Positions 15,840-24,126 of a DNA stretch of 64,000 nt are shown here, piece by piece. A program made the position numbers and the translations under genes. The notes under the pieces were generated by a model. The model had not been told where the DNA came from. It ran no database searches and saw nothing but the letters and a program-made list of their open reading frames with translations. The stretch is from Pseudoduganella aquatica. Its GTDB lineage: Bacteria; Pseudomonadota; Gammaproteobacteria; Burkholderiales; Burkholderiaceae_D. Numbering within the stretch: position 1 is the first letter of the stretch; every line of letters begins with the position of its first letter. The DNA is taken from positions 24,336 to 88,335 of the forward strand of contig NZ_WWCU01000027.1 in assembly GCF_009857595.1 (NCBI RefSeq), in the 5' to 3' direction.

Positions 15840-17303
15840 TTACATCAGGATCACGTCGTACTGTTCCTGGTGGTAGGAGTTCTCCACCTGCAGCGAGATC
15901 TTCTTGCCGATGAAATCGCCCAGCATGGCCAGGTGCTGGGATTCCTCTTCCAGGAACAGGTCCACCACTTCCTGCGAGGCGAGGATGCGGAATTCGCGCG
16001 GGTTGAATTGCTTGGCTTCGCGCAGCAGCTCGCGCAGGATCTCGTAGCAGATGGTGCGCGAGGTCTTGACCTGGCCCTTGCCGGCGCAGGCCGGGCAGGG
16101 TTCGCACAGGATGTGGGCCAGCGATTCGCGCGTGCGCTTGCGCGTCATCTCCACCAGTCCCAGCGCCGAGAAGCCGCTCACCGACACCTTGGTGCGGTCG
16201 CGCGCCAAAGTCTTCTTCAGCTCCAGCAGCACCGCGCTGCGGTGCTCGGCGTTCTCCATGTCGATGAAGTCGAGGATGATGATGCCGCCCAAATTACGCA
16301 GCCGCAGCTGGCGCGCGATGGCGTGCGCTGCCTCCAGGTTGGTCTTGAAGATGGTGTCGGCAAAGTTGCGCCCGCCCACGAAGCCGCCGGTGTTGACGTC
16401 GATGGTGGTCATGGCCTCGGTCTGGTCGACGATCAGGTAGCCGCCGGATTTCAGGTCCACGCGCCGGCCCAGCGCGCGCAGGATCTCCTCCTCCACGCCG
16501 TACAGGTCGAACAGCGGCCGCTCGCCGGTGTAGTGCTGCAGGCGCGGCAGCACACTGGGGGTGTAGGTCTTGCCGAATTCGGTCAGCGCGATAAAGTTCT
16601 CGCGCGAGTCCACCTGGATGGTGGCCGTTTCGTCGTGCACGAAGTCGCGCAGCACGCGCTGGGCCAGGCTCAAGTCCTGGTGCAGCAGGCTGGTGGCGGG
16701 CCGGGTGCGCGCGCCGTGCGTGATGGCGGCCCAGGTCTTGCGCAGGTAGTCCACGTCGGCCGCCAGGTCGGAGTCCGACGCGTCCTCGGCCTGCGTGCGC
16801 ACGATGTAGCCGCCTTTTTCCTCGGCCGGCAGCAGCCCTTGCAGGCGCGTGCGCAGCGACTCGCGCTCGCTTTCCTTCTCGATCTTCTGCGACACGCCGA
16901 TATGGTTGTCCTGCGGCAGATAGACCAGCATGCGCCCGGCGATCGAAATCTGGGTCGACAGGCGCGCGCCCTTGGTGCCGATCGGGTCCTTGATCACCTG
17001 CACCGTCAGCACCTGGCCGTCGAACAGGATCTTCTCGATCGGCGTGGGGGCGGCGTTCTGGCCGTCGTGCGGGCGCGCTTCCCAGATGTCGGCCACGTGC
17101 AGGAAGGCGGCCCGCTCCAGGCCGATGTCGATAAAGGCCGACTGCATGCCCGGCAGCACCCGCACCACCTTGCCCGAATAGACGTTGCCCGCCAGGCCGC
17201 GCGTGAGCGTGCGCTCGATGTGCAGTTCCTGGACCGCGCCCTGGAGTATCAGGGCGACCCGGGTTTCTTGCGGGGTGATGTTGATGAGGATGTCTTCGTT
17301 CAT
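15840..17303 (-). CDS. rng: Ribonuclease G
   Basis: Endoribonuclease that matures the 5' end of 16S rRNA and takes part in mRNA decay. The 487-residue length matches the family. It has an N-terminal S1 domain (about 38-125), an RNase H-like/catalytic core with the Mg-binding aspartates in TTIDVNTGG and ILDFIDM (345-349), and the zinc-link cysteines in CPACAGKG. Start MNEDILINITPQETRVA is the standard RNase G N-terminus. It is followed upstream on the chromosome by the maf-rlmH-rsfS-nadD genes, separated by a binding-protein gene. Its last 143 codons are duplicated at 13764-14196, so the present 3' end may have been supplied by the inserted element. Confidence 0.96.
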   Translation of the reverse strand: MNEDILINITPQETRVALILQGAVQELHIERTLTRGLAGNVYSGKVVRVLPGMQSAFIDIGLERAAFLHVADIWEARPHDGQNAAPTPIEKILFDGQVLTVQVIKDPIGTKGARLSTQISIAGRMLVYLPQDNHIGVSQKIEKESERESLRTRLQGLLPAEEKGGYIVRTQAEDASDSDLAADVDYLRKTWAAITHGARTRPATSLLHQDLSLAQRVLRDFVHDETATIQVDSRENFIALTEFGKTYTPSVLPRLQHYTGERPLFDLYGVEEEILRALGRRVDLKSGGYLIVDQTEAMTTIDVNTGGFVGGRNFADTIFKTNLEAAHAIARQLRLRNLGGIIILDFIDMENAEHRSAVLLELKKTLARDRTKVSVSGFSALGLVEMTRKRTRESLAHILCEPCPACAGKGQVKTSRTICYEILRELLREAKQFNPREFRILASQEVVDLFLEEESQHLAMLGDFIGKKISLQVENSYHQEQYDVILM

Positions 17304-17363
17304 GGAGTGTTGCCTTATTGTTCTGAACGAAGATCATACACGCGCCACTGCGGAGCGGCAAAC

Positions 17364-18407
17364 TCAGTCGACCAGCGTGCTTTGCGCGGCAATCTCGGGC
17401 GGCAGGACAATATTGTGGCGCAGCAGCTGCGCGTGGCTGAACACGAAGCGGCCGCGCTGCGCGGTCACGGGGTAAATGCTGCTCGGCGCGGCGCCGGACA
17501 GGATGCGCAGCGCGATGTCCGCCGCCGCCATGCCCTGCTCGCGGCCGTCCAGCACCAGGCCGCCCACGGCCAGGTCCGGGCCGACGAAGAAGTCCCACAG
17601 CCCGAACACAGGCACCTGGGCGTGTTCCGAGGTCCAGCGCAGCATGGCCATGGCCGTGCGCGGAAAGGCGGTCTCTTCGCGCACGGCCTGGTAGGTGCCG
17701 AGGTAGATGGCGTCGTAGCCCTTGCTGCGCGCCGCCAGCACTTCGGCCTGCCACAGCGGCCAGTCGGCGATCAGCTTGATGTCGACCTCCAGCCCCTCGA
17801 TGGTTTGCCGCGCGCGGCCCTGGAAGACTTCGCTGAGCAGCACGGTGGAGGTCATGCTGGTGTCGAACAGGAACAGCACGCGCCGCGCCGCAGGCAGGAT
17901 CTTGCGCAACTGCGCGACATTGCGCTTGACCAGCGGCCGCTCCAGCACGCCCGTGATGTTGCGCACCTTGGCCGGGTCGAAATAGGCGCGCGGATTGTTG
18001 TTGATGCCCAGGTAGACCACCGGCGTGGCGGTGGCGCCCAGCCGGGCAGCCAGCAGGCTGAGCGCGGCGTCGTCGCCCACGATCACCAGCGCCGGTTTCA
18101 GTTTCAGGTAGCTGGCCCAGGCGCTGTCGGCCATGGCGGCGTGGCGCGCCGGCGGCAGGCGCTTGGTGTCGAGTTCCACGCTGACCACGCGGTAGGCCGG
18201 TTCCAGGCGCGCTTGCAGGGCGGCCTTGTAGCCGGCGTCCCATTCAAAGCCGGCATGGTAGCTTTCGATCAGCAGGATGGTGGGGGCAGGGGATTGCGCC
18301 GCAGCCGGCGCGGCGGCGCTCCAGAGCGCCGGCATGGGCAGCAACGCCGCTAGTGTCCGCAGCGCCTTCCTGCGCGCCCGGTGACTGGCCTGCTGCTGCC
18401 GCTTCAT
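17364..18407 (-). CDS. ABC transporter substrate-binding protein (PF04392-type)
   Basis: A 347-residue exported binding protein. The N-terminus has a basic stretch, a hydrophobic segment (LRTLAALLPMPALWSAAAPAAAQS) and a likely cleavage site. Two periplasmic-binding-protein lobes follow: TILLIESYHAGFEWDAGYKAAL, then a nucleotide-like ALVIVGDDAAL and YLGINNNPRAYFDPAKVRNITGV, matching the ABC_sub_bind pattern often tied to sensory or two-component loci. No permease or ATPase gene is adjacent, so it may act as a sensing protein or as an orphan. It is inserted between rng and maf, which are usually neighbours. The ligand is unknown. Confidence 0.8.
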   Translation of the reverse strand: MKRQQQASHRARRKALRTLAALLPMPALWSAAAPAAAQSPAPTILLIESYHAGFEWDAGYKAALQARLEPAYRVVSVELDTKRLPPARHAAMADSAWASYLKLKPALVIVGDDAALSLLAARLGATATPVVYLGINNNPRAYFDPAKVRNITGVLERPLVKRNVAQLRKILPAARRVLFLFDTSMTSTVLLSEVFQGRARQTIEGLEVDIKLIADWPLWQAEVLAARSKGYDAIYLGTYQAVREETAFPRTAMAMLRWTSEHAQVPVFGLWDFFVGPDLAVGGLVLDGREQGMAAADIALRILSGAAPSSIYPVTAQRGRFVFSHAQLLRHNIVLPPEIAAQSTLVD

Positions 18408-18419
18408 CTGCCCACTCGC

Positions 18420-19040
18420 CTAGGGCAGCGGCAGTCCGGCCTGGCGCAGCAGCTGCGCCGTTTCGTACAGCGGCAGGCCCATGATGCCCGAATGGCTGCC
18501 TTCGATATGCTCGACGAACAGCGAAGCGAGGCCCTGGATGCCATAGCCGCCGGCCTTGTCGTAAGGCTCCTGGGTGGCGCAATAGGCCTGGATGGAGGTG
18601 GGGGAGAGGGTGCCGAAGCGCACTTCGGACACTTGCGTGACCTGCAGCGCGATATTGTGGTGGTGCACGGCGATGGCCGTCATCACCTGGTGGGTGCGGC
18701 CGGACAGCTGCTCCAGCATGGCCACCGCTTCCGCGTTGTTGGCCGGCTTGCCCAGGATGGCGCCGTCCACGGTGACCGTGGTGTCGGCCGCCAGCACCGG
18801 GCGCGAGACCAGGTGGCGGCGCTGCACCAGGTTCCAGGCGAAGGCCGCTTTTTCAGCCGCCACGCGGCCCACGTAGTCGTAGGCCTTTTCGCCGGGCAGC
18901 ACCTCCTCGGTGACGTCGGCGCCGCGCGGGCCGTCGCTGCGCAGCAGCAGCAGCTCGAAATCAACGCCGATCTGGCGCAGCAGTTCGCGCCGCCTCGGGC
19001 TTTTAGACGCCAGGTAGATTTTCTTGTCGACCGGTTTCAT
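18420..19040 (-). CDS. Maf-family nucleoside triphosphate pyrophosphatase
   Basis: A 206-residue cytoplasmic pyrophosphatase that removes non-canonical or methylated nucleotides (dTTP/UTP or m7GTP type). It has the family start KIYLASKSPRRRELLRQIGVDF, the lysine/glutamate region EKAxDYVGRVAAEKA, the metal-binding VLAADTTVTVDGAILGKP and the C-terminal GxAGGYGIQGLASLFVEHIEGSHSGIMGLPLYE. The arginine/Gln pattern of YceF (m7GTP) versus YhdE (dTTP/UTP) was not resolved here. It stops 12 bases before the binding-protein gene and follows rlmH by 20 bases on the minus strand. Confidence 0.93.
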   Translation of the reverse strand: MKPVDKKIYLASKSPRRRELLRQIGVDFELLLLRSDGPRGADVTEEVLPGEKAYDYVGRVAAEKAAFAWNLVQRRHLVSRPVLAADTTVTVDGAILGKPANNAEAVAMLEQLSGRTHQVMTAIAVHHHNIALQVTQVSEVRFGTLSPTSIQAYCATQEPYDKAGGYGIQGLASLFVEHIEGSHSGIMGLPLYETAQLLRQAGLPLP

Positions 19041-19060
19041 GATGTCGTGCTTTCACCGTT

Positions 19061-19531
19061 CTAAACGCGATGATAAGGGTGGTTCTGCGTAATGGTCCAC
19101 GCCCGGTACAGCTGCTCGGCCAGCATCACGCGCACCATCCCATGCGGCAGCGTCATGCTGGAAATGCGTATCAAGCCTTCGGCGCGCGCTTTCAGGGCCG
19201 GGTCCAGCCCGTCGGCGCCGCCGATCAGGAAGGCCGTGTCGCGCCCGTCCTGCTGCCACAGCTCCAGCTGCTGGGACAGGCCCACGCTGGTCAAGTCCTT
19301 GCCGCGCTCGTCGAGCGCAATGATGCGCACCGACTTGGGCAGCGCCGCCTCGATGCGCTCGCGTTCGAGCGCCATGGCGGTGGCGGCGGTCTTGCTGCCG
19401 GAACGCTCGACCGGCTTGATTTCCTTGAGCACGATGCGCAGCTCGGGCGGCATGCGCTTCGTGTATTCGGCGTAGCCGGACTCGATCCAGGCCGGCATCT
19501 TGTGCCCGACTGCGGCGATAATCAGCTGCAC
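19061..19531 (-). CDS. rlmH: 23S rRNA (pseudouridine1915-N3)-methyltransferase
   Basis: SPOUT-class methyltransferase of 156 residues, the standard RlmH length, that methylates pseudouridine 1915 in helix 69 of 23S rRNA on assembled ribosomes. Conserved features include MQLIIAAVGHKMPAWIESGYAEY at the start, IALDERGKDLTS near residue 75, the SAM-knot FLIGGADGL and the C-terminal MTLPHGMVRVMLAEQLYRAWTITQNHPYHR. It sits 13 bases downstream of rsfS in the conserved nadD-rsfS-rlmH order. Confidence 0.97.
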   Translation of the reverse strand: MQLIIAAVGHKMPAWIESGYAEYTKRMPPELRIVLKEIKPVERSGSKTAATAMALERERIEAALPKSVRIIALDERGKDLTSVGLSQQLELWQQDGRDTAFLIGGADGLDPALKARAEGLIRISSMTLPHGMVRVMLAEQLYRAWTITQNHPYHRV

Positions 19532-19544
19532 TGCGTCCCCGGCC

Positions 19545-20276
19545 TTATTCGGCTGCCGCTTTTTTCAGGCGCTTGATCACGGTCTTGGCCGGCGCTTCGG
19601 CAGCGGCCTTGAGCTTGGAGGCGACCTTGGCTTTTTCTTCGCGGTTGGCCTTGGTGGAAGCGGTCAGCGACTTGGTGGCGCCCACTTTCACTTTTTTGCC
19701 TTCCGGGATGGCCGGATCGATAGGCTCGGCTTTCTTGCGCGGCTTTTTCACCACGGCGTCGGTGTCGACCGGCGCGGCCTTCGGCTTGGCCTTGGTCACG
19801 CCAGGCTTGCGCGCAGGGACGGCTTTCTTCTCGATGACAGGCTCGGCGGCTTTCTCTTTCTTGCCGGCGGCCAGATGGCCCGACACTTTCTTCGGCGCGG
19901 CAGCTTCGGCGCCTTCGGTGGTGGACTTGCGCTTGGCCGCGCCCAGTTTCACCGGCTTGTCGCCCCAGATCTCTTCCAGGCGGTAGTAAGCGCGGATAGG
20001 CGCCTGCATGATGTGGACGATCATGTCGCCCAGGTCGACCAGCACCCATTCACCGGTGTCCTCGCCTTCCATGCCGATGACGTCGCCGCCGGCGGCTTTC
20101 ACCTTGTCGCGCACCGAGGCGGCCAGCGCCTTGGTCTGGCGGTTGGAGGTGCCGGACACGATCGCGATGCGGTCGAACAGGCTGGTCAGGTGGGTGGTGT
20201 CGAACAGGGCGATTTCCTGGCCTTTAACGTCTTCCAGGGCGTCCACGACCAGGGTTTGCAGTTTTTTAATATCCAT
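19545..20276 (-). CDS. rsfS: Ribosome silencing factor RsfS with a long basic C-terminal tail
   Basis: RsfS binds ribosomal protein uL14 and blocks subunit joining in starvation. Residues 1-110 are the canonical domain (LQTLVVDALEDVKGQEIALFD, then GEDTGEWVLVDLGDMIVHIMQAPIRAYYRLEEIWGD). The protein is 243 residues, about twice the usual 105-120; the extra ~125 residues are a low-complexity Lys/Ala/Pro tail with repeated KK, AAP and EKAK units, likely disordered and RNA-binding. The ATG overlaps the nadD stop (TAATG), so the pair is coupled. Confidence 0.94.
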   Translation of the reverse strand: MDIKKLQTLVVDALEDVKGQEIALFDTTHLTSLFDRIAIVSGTSNRQTKALAASVRDKVKAAGGDVIGMEGEDTGEWVLVDLGDMIVHIMQAPIRAYYRLEEIWGDKPVKLGAAKRKSTTEGAEAAAPKKVSGHLAAGKKEKAAEPVIEKKAVPARKPGVTKAKPKAAPVDTDAVVKKPRKKAEPIDPAIPEGKKVKVGATKSLTASTKANREEKAKVASKLKAAAEAPAKTVIKRLKKAAAE

Positions 20277-20938
20277 TATTCTTTGTAAAGATTATGTTGT
20301 TCAATATAGTCTAGCACTACCGGCGGAATAAGTAAGGCTGGCAAAGCCGGCCGCGTTCCGCGTTGTAATGCCGCACGAATGCCGGTGGCTGAGATGTCCA
20401 GCGCCAGATCGGGCGCCATGCACGTCAGTCCAGACGGCGATTTTCCTATTTGCTCCGGCGCAGCCGCGCGCCGGGCGAATTCTTGTGCCACTGCCGGCGG
20501 CAGGGCGTCCAGCCGGAAGCCGGGGCGGGCCGCCACGCACAGGTGGGCCAGCCCGAACAGCGCCTGCCAGTCATGCCAGGTGTCGAGCCGCTGCAGCTGG
20601 TCGGCCCCCATCAGGAAAGCGATGGACGCCTGCGGCCCCAGTTCGGCGCGCAGCTCGCGCAGCGTGTCGACCGTGTAGGTCGGCTGGCCGCGTTCCAGCT
20701 CGCGCCGGTCCACCGTCACCGGGAAAGGCTGGCCCGCGAAGGCCAGCGCCACCATCTCGGCGCGCTGGGCCGGCGTGGCTTTCAGCGCCGCCTTCTGCCA
20801 GGGCAGGGCGGGCAATACCACCAGCTCGTCGGCCTGCAGCAGGCGCATGAAATGCGCGCCGAGGGCAACGTGGCCGTTGTGGACCGGATCGAATGTGCCT
20901 CCCAGCAGGGCGATGCGGCGGGCCGGGGCGGGCTGCAT
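20276..20938 (-). CDS. nadD: Nicotinate-nucleotide adenylyltransferase
   Basis: Converts nicotinate mononucleotide and ATP to deamido-NAD in NAD synthesis. The 220-residue protein has the nucleotidyltransferase GGTFDPVHNGHV with His20-x-x-His23, the FLMGADQLQRLDTWHDWQ region and the ISxTxIR motif in the variant form ISATGIRAAL. The ATG at 20938 (MQPAPARRIALLGG) is chosen because it begins just before the catalytic strand; frames extending further upstream run into hemF. A GTG overlapping the hemF stop at 20959 is an alternative start. Confidence 0.94.
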   Translation of the reverse strand: MQPAPARRIALLGGTFDPVHNGHVALGAHFMRLLQADELVVLPALPWQKAALKATPAQRAEMVALAFAGQPFPVTVDRRELERGQPTYTVDTLRELRAELGPQASIAFLMGADQLQRLDTWHDWQALFGLAHLCVAARPGFRLDALPPAVAQEFARRAAAPEQIGKSPSGLTCMAPDLALDISATGIRAALQRGTRPALPALLIPPVVLDYIEQHNLYKE

Positions 20939-20958
20939 GGCATCGGGCACCGTGTGCA

Positions 20959-21870
20959 CTACGCCAGCCAGTCGCGGTGCGGCAGGAAGTCGGTGTACAG
21001 CGCCGCTTCCGGCGAACCGGGCTCGGGGTGCCAGTCGTAGCGCCATTTCACCACCGGCGGCATCGACATCAGGATGGCTTCGGTGCGTCCGCCCGACTGC
21101 AGGCCGAACAGGGTGCCGCGGTCGAACACCAGGTTGAATTCGACGTAGCGGCCGCGCCGGTAAGCCTGGAAGTCGCGCTCGCGTTCACCGTATGGGGTGT
21201 CCTTGCGGCGCGCCAGCACAGGCAGGTAGGCGTCCAGGAAGGCGTCGCCCACGCTGCGCACCATGGCGAAGCTTTGCTCGAAACCGGCGGCGTTGAAGTC
21301 ATCGAAGAAGATGCCGCCCACGCCGCGCGCTTCCTTGCGGTGTTTCAGGTAAAAATAGTCGTCGCACCAGCGCTTGAAGCGCGGATGCAGATCATCGCCG
21401 AAGGGCGCCAGCGCGTTGGCGCAGGTCTGGTGGAAATGGCGCGCATCTTCCTCGAAGCCGTAGTAGGGCGTCAGGTCCATGCCGCCGCCGAACCACCACA
21501 CCGGCGTGCCGTCGGCCGCCGTGGTGCTGAAGAAGCGCACATTCATATGCACCGTGGGCGCGTAGGGATTGCGCGGATGCAGCACCAGCGACACCCCGGT
21601 CGCCTCCCAGGCGCGGCCGCCCAGTTCCGGGCGGGCCGCCGCGGCGGACGGCGGCAGCGCCGCGCCCATCACGTGGGAAAAATTGCAGCCGCCGCGTTCC
21701 AGCACATTGCCCTCTTCCACCAGGCGCGAAACACCGCCGCCGCCTTCCGGACGCTCCCACGCGTCGCGCAGGAAAGGCGTGCCGTCCAGCGTCTCCAGCG
21801 CCTGCACGATGCGGTTCTGCAGCTCGAGCAGGTAATCCTTGACGGCGGCAGGGGAGGGCGAAGACGACAT
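20959..21870 (-). CDS. hemF: Oxygen-dependent coproporphyrinogen III oxidase
   Basis: Cytoplasmic haem-pathway enzyme that oxidatively decarboxylates coproporphyrinogen III to protoporphyrinogen IX with O2. The 303-residue length is typical. Signatures include EGNVLERGGCNFSHVMG, HMNVRFF, the long conserved WWFGGGMDLTPYYGFEEDARHFH and RRGRYVEFNLVFDRGTLFGLQSGGRTEAILMSMPP. It is immediately upstream of nadD, within the same minus-strand run. A perfect 27-bp inverted repeat separates it from purD. Confidence 0.97.
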   Translation of the reverse strand: MSSSPSPAAVKDYLLELQNRIVQALETLDGTPFLRDAWERPEGGGGVSRLVEEGNVLERGGCNFSHVMGAALPPSAAAARPELGGRAWEATGVSLVLHPRNPYAPTVHMNVRFFSTTAADGTPVWWFGGGMDLTPYYGFEEDARHFHQTCANALAPFGDDLHPRFKRWCDDYFYLKHRKEARGVGGIFFDDFNAAGFEQSFAMVRSVGDAFLDAYLPVLARRKDTPYGERERDFQAYRRGRYVEFNLVFDRGTLFGLQSGGRTEAILMSMPPVVKWRYDWHPEPGSPEAALYTDFLPHRDWLA

Positions 21871-21911
21871 TCGGCGGCGGGAAAAGAAATTGAAGGACGG
21901 GATTGTAACAT

Positions 21912-21971
21912 GGGGTCAGTTCTGTCATCGCGTCATGCACTGGAGCATGACGCGATGACAGAACTGACCCC
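21912..21971. repeat. Perfect 27-bp inverted repeat between purD and hemF
   Basis: The arm at 21912-21938 (GGGGTCAGTTCTGTCATCGC then GTCATGC) is repeated in exact reverse complement at 21945-21971, with a 6-base loop ACTGGA. There is no T tract on either side, so it is not a classical terminator, though its transcript would fold into a very stable hairpin. The GGGGTCAG...CTGACCCC ends look like the REP-type palindromes moved by RAYT transposases; that link is inference. Confidence 0.8.
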
Positions 21972-21982
21972 GGTGGTGGTGC

Positions 21983-23251
21983 TTAGTGTTTCAGGCCGCG
22001 CCAGCCGATGTCGCTGCGGTACTGCATGCCGTCGAAGTGGATCTTGTCGACCGATTCGTAGGCCTGCTTTTGCGCCATCTTGATGCTGTCGCCCAGGCCG
22101 ACCACGCACAGCACGCGGCCGCCGCTGGTGACCAGCTTGCCTTCCACGTCGGCGGTGCCGGCGTGGAAGGTGACCGATTCCGGCGTCTCGGCCGGAATGC
22201 CGTCGATGATGTCGCCCTTGACCGGGCTGTCCGGGTAGCCGGCGGCTGCCAGCACCACGCCCACTGCGGTGCGGCGGTCCCATTCCAGTTCCACCGCGTC
22301 CAGCGTGCCGTTGACGGCGTGTTCCATCACCGTCAGCAGGTCGGTCTTCAGGCGCGCCATGATGGGCTGGGTTTCAGGGTCGCCCATGCGGCAGTTGAAT
22401 TCCAGCGTCTTCGGGTTGCCCGCCGCGTCTATCATCAGGCCGGCGTACAGGAAGCCGGTGAAGGGGATGCCGTCCTTGTGCATGCCCGCGATGGTGGGGT
22501 TGATGATTTCGCGCATCACGCGCGCGTGCATGGCCGGGGTCACGATGGGGGCCGGCGAGTAGGCGCCCATGCCGCCGGTGTTCGGTCCCTGGTCGGCGTC
22601 CTGCAGGCGCTTGTGGTCCTGCGAGGTGGCCAGCGGCAGGATGTTCTTGCCGTCGCACATGACGATGAAGGACGCTTCTTCGCCGGCCAGGAATTCTTCG
22701 ATCACGATGCGCGCGCCGGCGTCGCCGAAGCGGTTGTCGGCCAGCATGTGGTCCACCGCCTGGTGCGCTTCTTCCAGCGTCAGCGCCACGACCACGCCCT
22801 TGCCGGCGGCCAGGCCGTCGGCCTTGATGACGATGGGCGCGCCCTTGGCGTCCACGTAGGCGTGGGCCAGTTTCACGTCCGAGAAGGTCTGGTATTCGGC
22901 GGTGGGGATGCCGTGGCGCTGCATGAAGGCCTTGGCGAAGTCCTTCGACGATTCGAGCTGGGCCGCTTCGCGGGTGGGGCCGAAGACTTTCAGGCCGCGC
23001 GCGCGGAACAGGTTGACGATGCCGCCGGCCAGCGGGGTTTCCGGGCCGACCACGGTCAGGGCGATGTGTTCGCTTTCAACAAAGGCGGCCAGCTCGTGCA
23101 GGTCGGTGATGTTGATGTTTTTCAGGCGCGCGTCCAGCGCGGTGCCGCCGTTGCCGGGGGCAACGTAGACCATCTGCACGCGTTCCGATTGGGCCAGTTT
23201 CCAGGCCAGGGCGTGTTCGCGGCCGCCCGAGCCGACTACCAAAATTTTCAT
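21983..23251 (-). CDS. purD: Phosphoribosylamine-glycine ligase
   Basis: Second step of purine synthesis: ATP-dependent ligation of glycine to phosphoribosylamine. The 422 residues follow the family layout: N-domain MKILVVGSGGREHALAWKLAQS, ATP-grasp core (APIVIKADGLAAGKGVVVALTLEEA, EEFLAGEEASFIVMCDG, DHKRLQDADQGPNTGGMGAYSP) and the C-domain EFNCRMGDPETQP. It lies downstream of yebC on the minus strand with a weak terminator-like hairpin between them. Confidence 0.97.
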   Translation of the reverse strand: MKILVVGSGGREHALAWKLAQSERVQMVYVAPGNGGTALDARLKNINITDLHELAAFVESEHIALTVVGPETPLAGGIVNLFRARGLKVFGPTREAAQLESSKDFAKAFMQRHGIPTAEYQTFSDVKLAHAYVDAKGAPIVIKADGLAAGKGVVVALTLEEAHQAVDHMLADNRFGDAGARIVIEEFLAGEEASFIVMCDGKNILPLATSQDHKRLQDADQGPNTGGMGAYSPAPIVTPAMHARVMREIINPTIAGMHKDGIPFTGFLYAGLMIDAAGNPKTLEFNCRMGDPETQPIMARLKTDLLTVMEHAVNGTLDAVELEWDRRTAVGVVLAAAGYPDSPVKGDIIDGIPAETPESVTFHAGTADVEGKLVTSGGRVLCVVGLGDSIKMAQKQAYESVDKIHFDGMQYRSDIGWRGLKH

Positions 23252-23279
23252 AAGACCGTTTCCGAATGTAAAACTGGGA

Positions 23280-23299
23280 AAGCGGCCCTGCGGCCGCTT
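23280..23299 (-). terminator. Hairpin between yebC and purD
   Basis: AAGCGGCC and GGCCGCTT pair around a CTGC loop. On the minus strand it is followed by only TTTCCC, so it is a weak terminator or attenuator between yebC and purD. Confidence 0.45.
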
Positions 23300-23318
23300 G
23301 AAATGCTGCAGGCCGCGA

Positions 23319-24044
23319 TCAGTCTTCGATCAGGGCGTTGGAGTAGACTTCCTGCACGTCGTCCAGGTTCTCCAGCGCGTCGAGCAGCTTTTGCATCTTG
23401 AGCGCGTCGTCGCCGGTGAACACGGTTTCGGTGGCGGGCTTCATGATGATCTCGGCCACTTCGGCCTTGAAGCCGGCCGCTTCCAGCGCGTCCTTGACGG
23501 CGGAGAAGTCGTGCGGGCCGCAGATGACCTCGAAGCCGCCTTCCTCGTCGGCCACCACGTCTTCGGCGCCGGCTTCCAGCGCCGCTTCCATCAGCTTGTC
23601 CTCGTCGGCGCCGGGCGCGAACAGGAACTGGCCGCAGTGCTTGAACATGAAGGCCACCGAGCCTTCGGTGCCCATGTTGCCGCCGTATTTGTTGAAGGCG
23701 TGGCGTACTTCGGCCACGGTGCGCACGCGGTTGTCGGTCATGCAGTCGACAATGATGGCCGCGCCGCCGATGCCGTAGCCTTCGTAGCGCACTTCCTCGT
23801 AGTTGGCGCCGTCCTCGCCGCCGGTGCCGCGCGTGATGGCGCGCTGAACATTGTCCTTGGGCATATTGGCGTCGGCCGCCTTGTCCACCGCCAGGCGCAG
23901 GCGCGGATTGGTGTTGATGTCGCCGCCGCCCATGCGTGCCGCGACGGTGATCTCCTTGATCAGGCGGGTCCAGATTTTGCCGCGTTTCGCGTCCGTTGCG
24001 GCCTTTTTATGCTTGATATTGGCCCATTTGCTGTGTCCAGCCAT
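23319..24044 (-). CDS. YebC/PmpR family protein
   Basis: A 241-residue protein of the YebC family; members are reported as DNA-binding regulators and, more recently, as factors that ease ribosome stalling. The start is MAGHSKWANIKHKKAATDAKRGK at 24044, the invariant YebC N-terminus; the frame runs 16 codons further upstream without homology. Other marks are GGGDINTNPRLRLAVDKAADANMPKDNVQRAI, EVRYEGYGIGGAAIIVDCMTDNRVRT and the acidic C-domain ending VYSNALIED. Confidence 0.95.
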   Translation of the reverse strand: MAGHSKWANIKHKKAATDAKRGKIWTRLIKEITVAARMGGGDINTNPRLRLAVDKAADANMPKDNVQRAITRGTGGEDGANYEEVRYEGYGIGGAAIIVDCMTDNRVRTVAEVRHAFNKYGGNMGTEGSVAFMFKHCGQFLFAPGADEDKLMEAALEAGAEDVVADEEGGFEVICGPHDFSAVKDALEAAGFKAEVAEIIMKPATETVFTGDDALKMQKLLDALENLDDVQEVYSNALIED

Positions 24045-24126
24045 GTTCAATCTTCCTTCGACGGTATGCCAGTGAGGCCGGTATTTTAACATAAGGCCCC
24101 CCTGAAAACGCGCCTGGCGGGCCGGC

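Larger units (their letters stand above)
14197..15841 (-). mobile_element. Two-gene insertion bracketed by the duplicated rng 3' end
   Basis: The segment between the two rng copies contains just two coupled genes, an ATPase and a nuclease-like protein, and an 85-base upstream region. Its base composition is visibly lower in G+C than the flanks. There is no integrase, transposase or IS terminal repeat. The structure (complete gene at one edge, 431-base 3' duplicate at the other) matches Campbell-type single-crossover integration of a circle carrying an rng 3' end, or an element that targets the 3' end of rng and restores it. Which copy is ancestral cannot be decided from this window. Confidence 0.72.
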
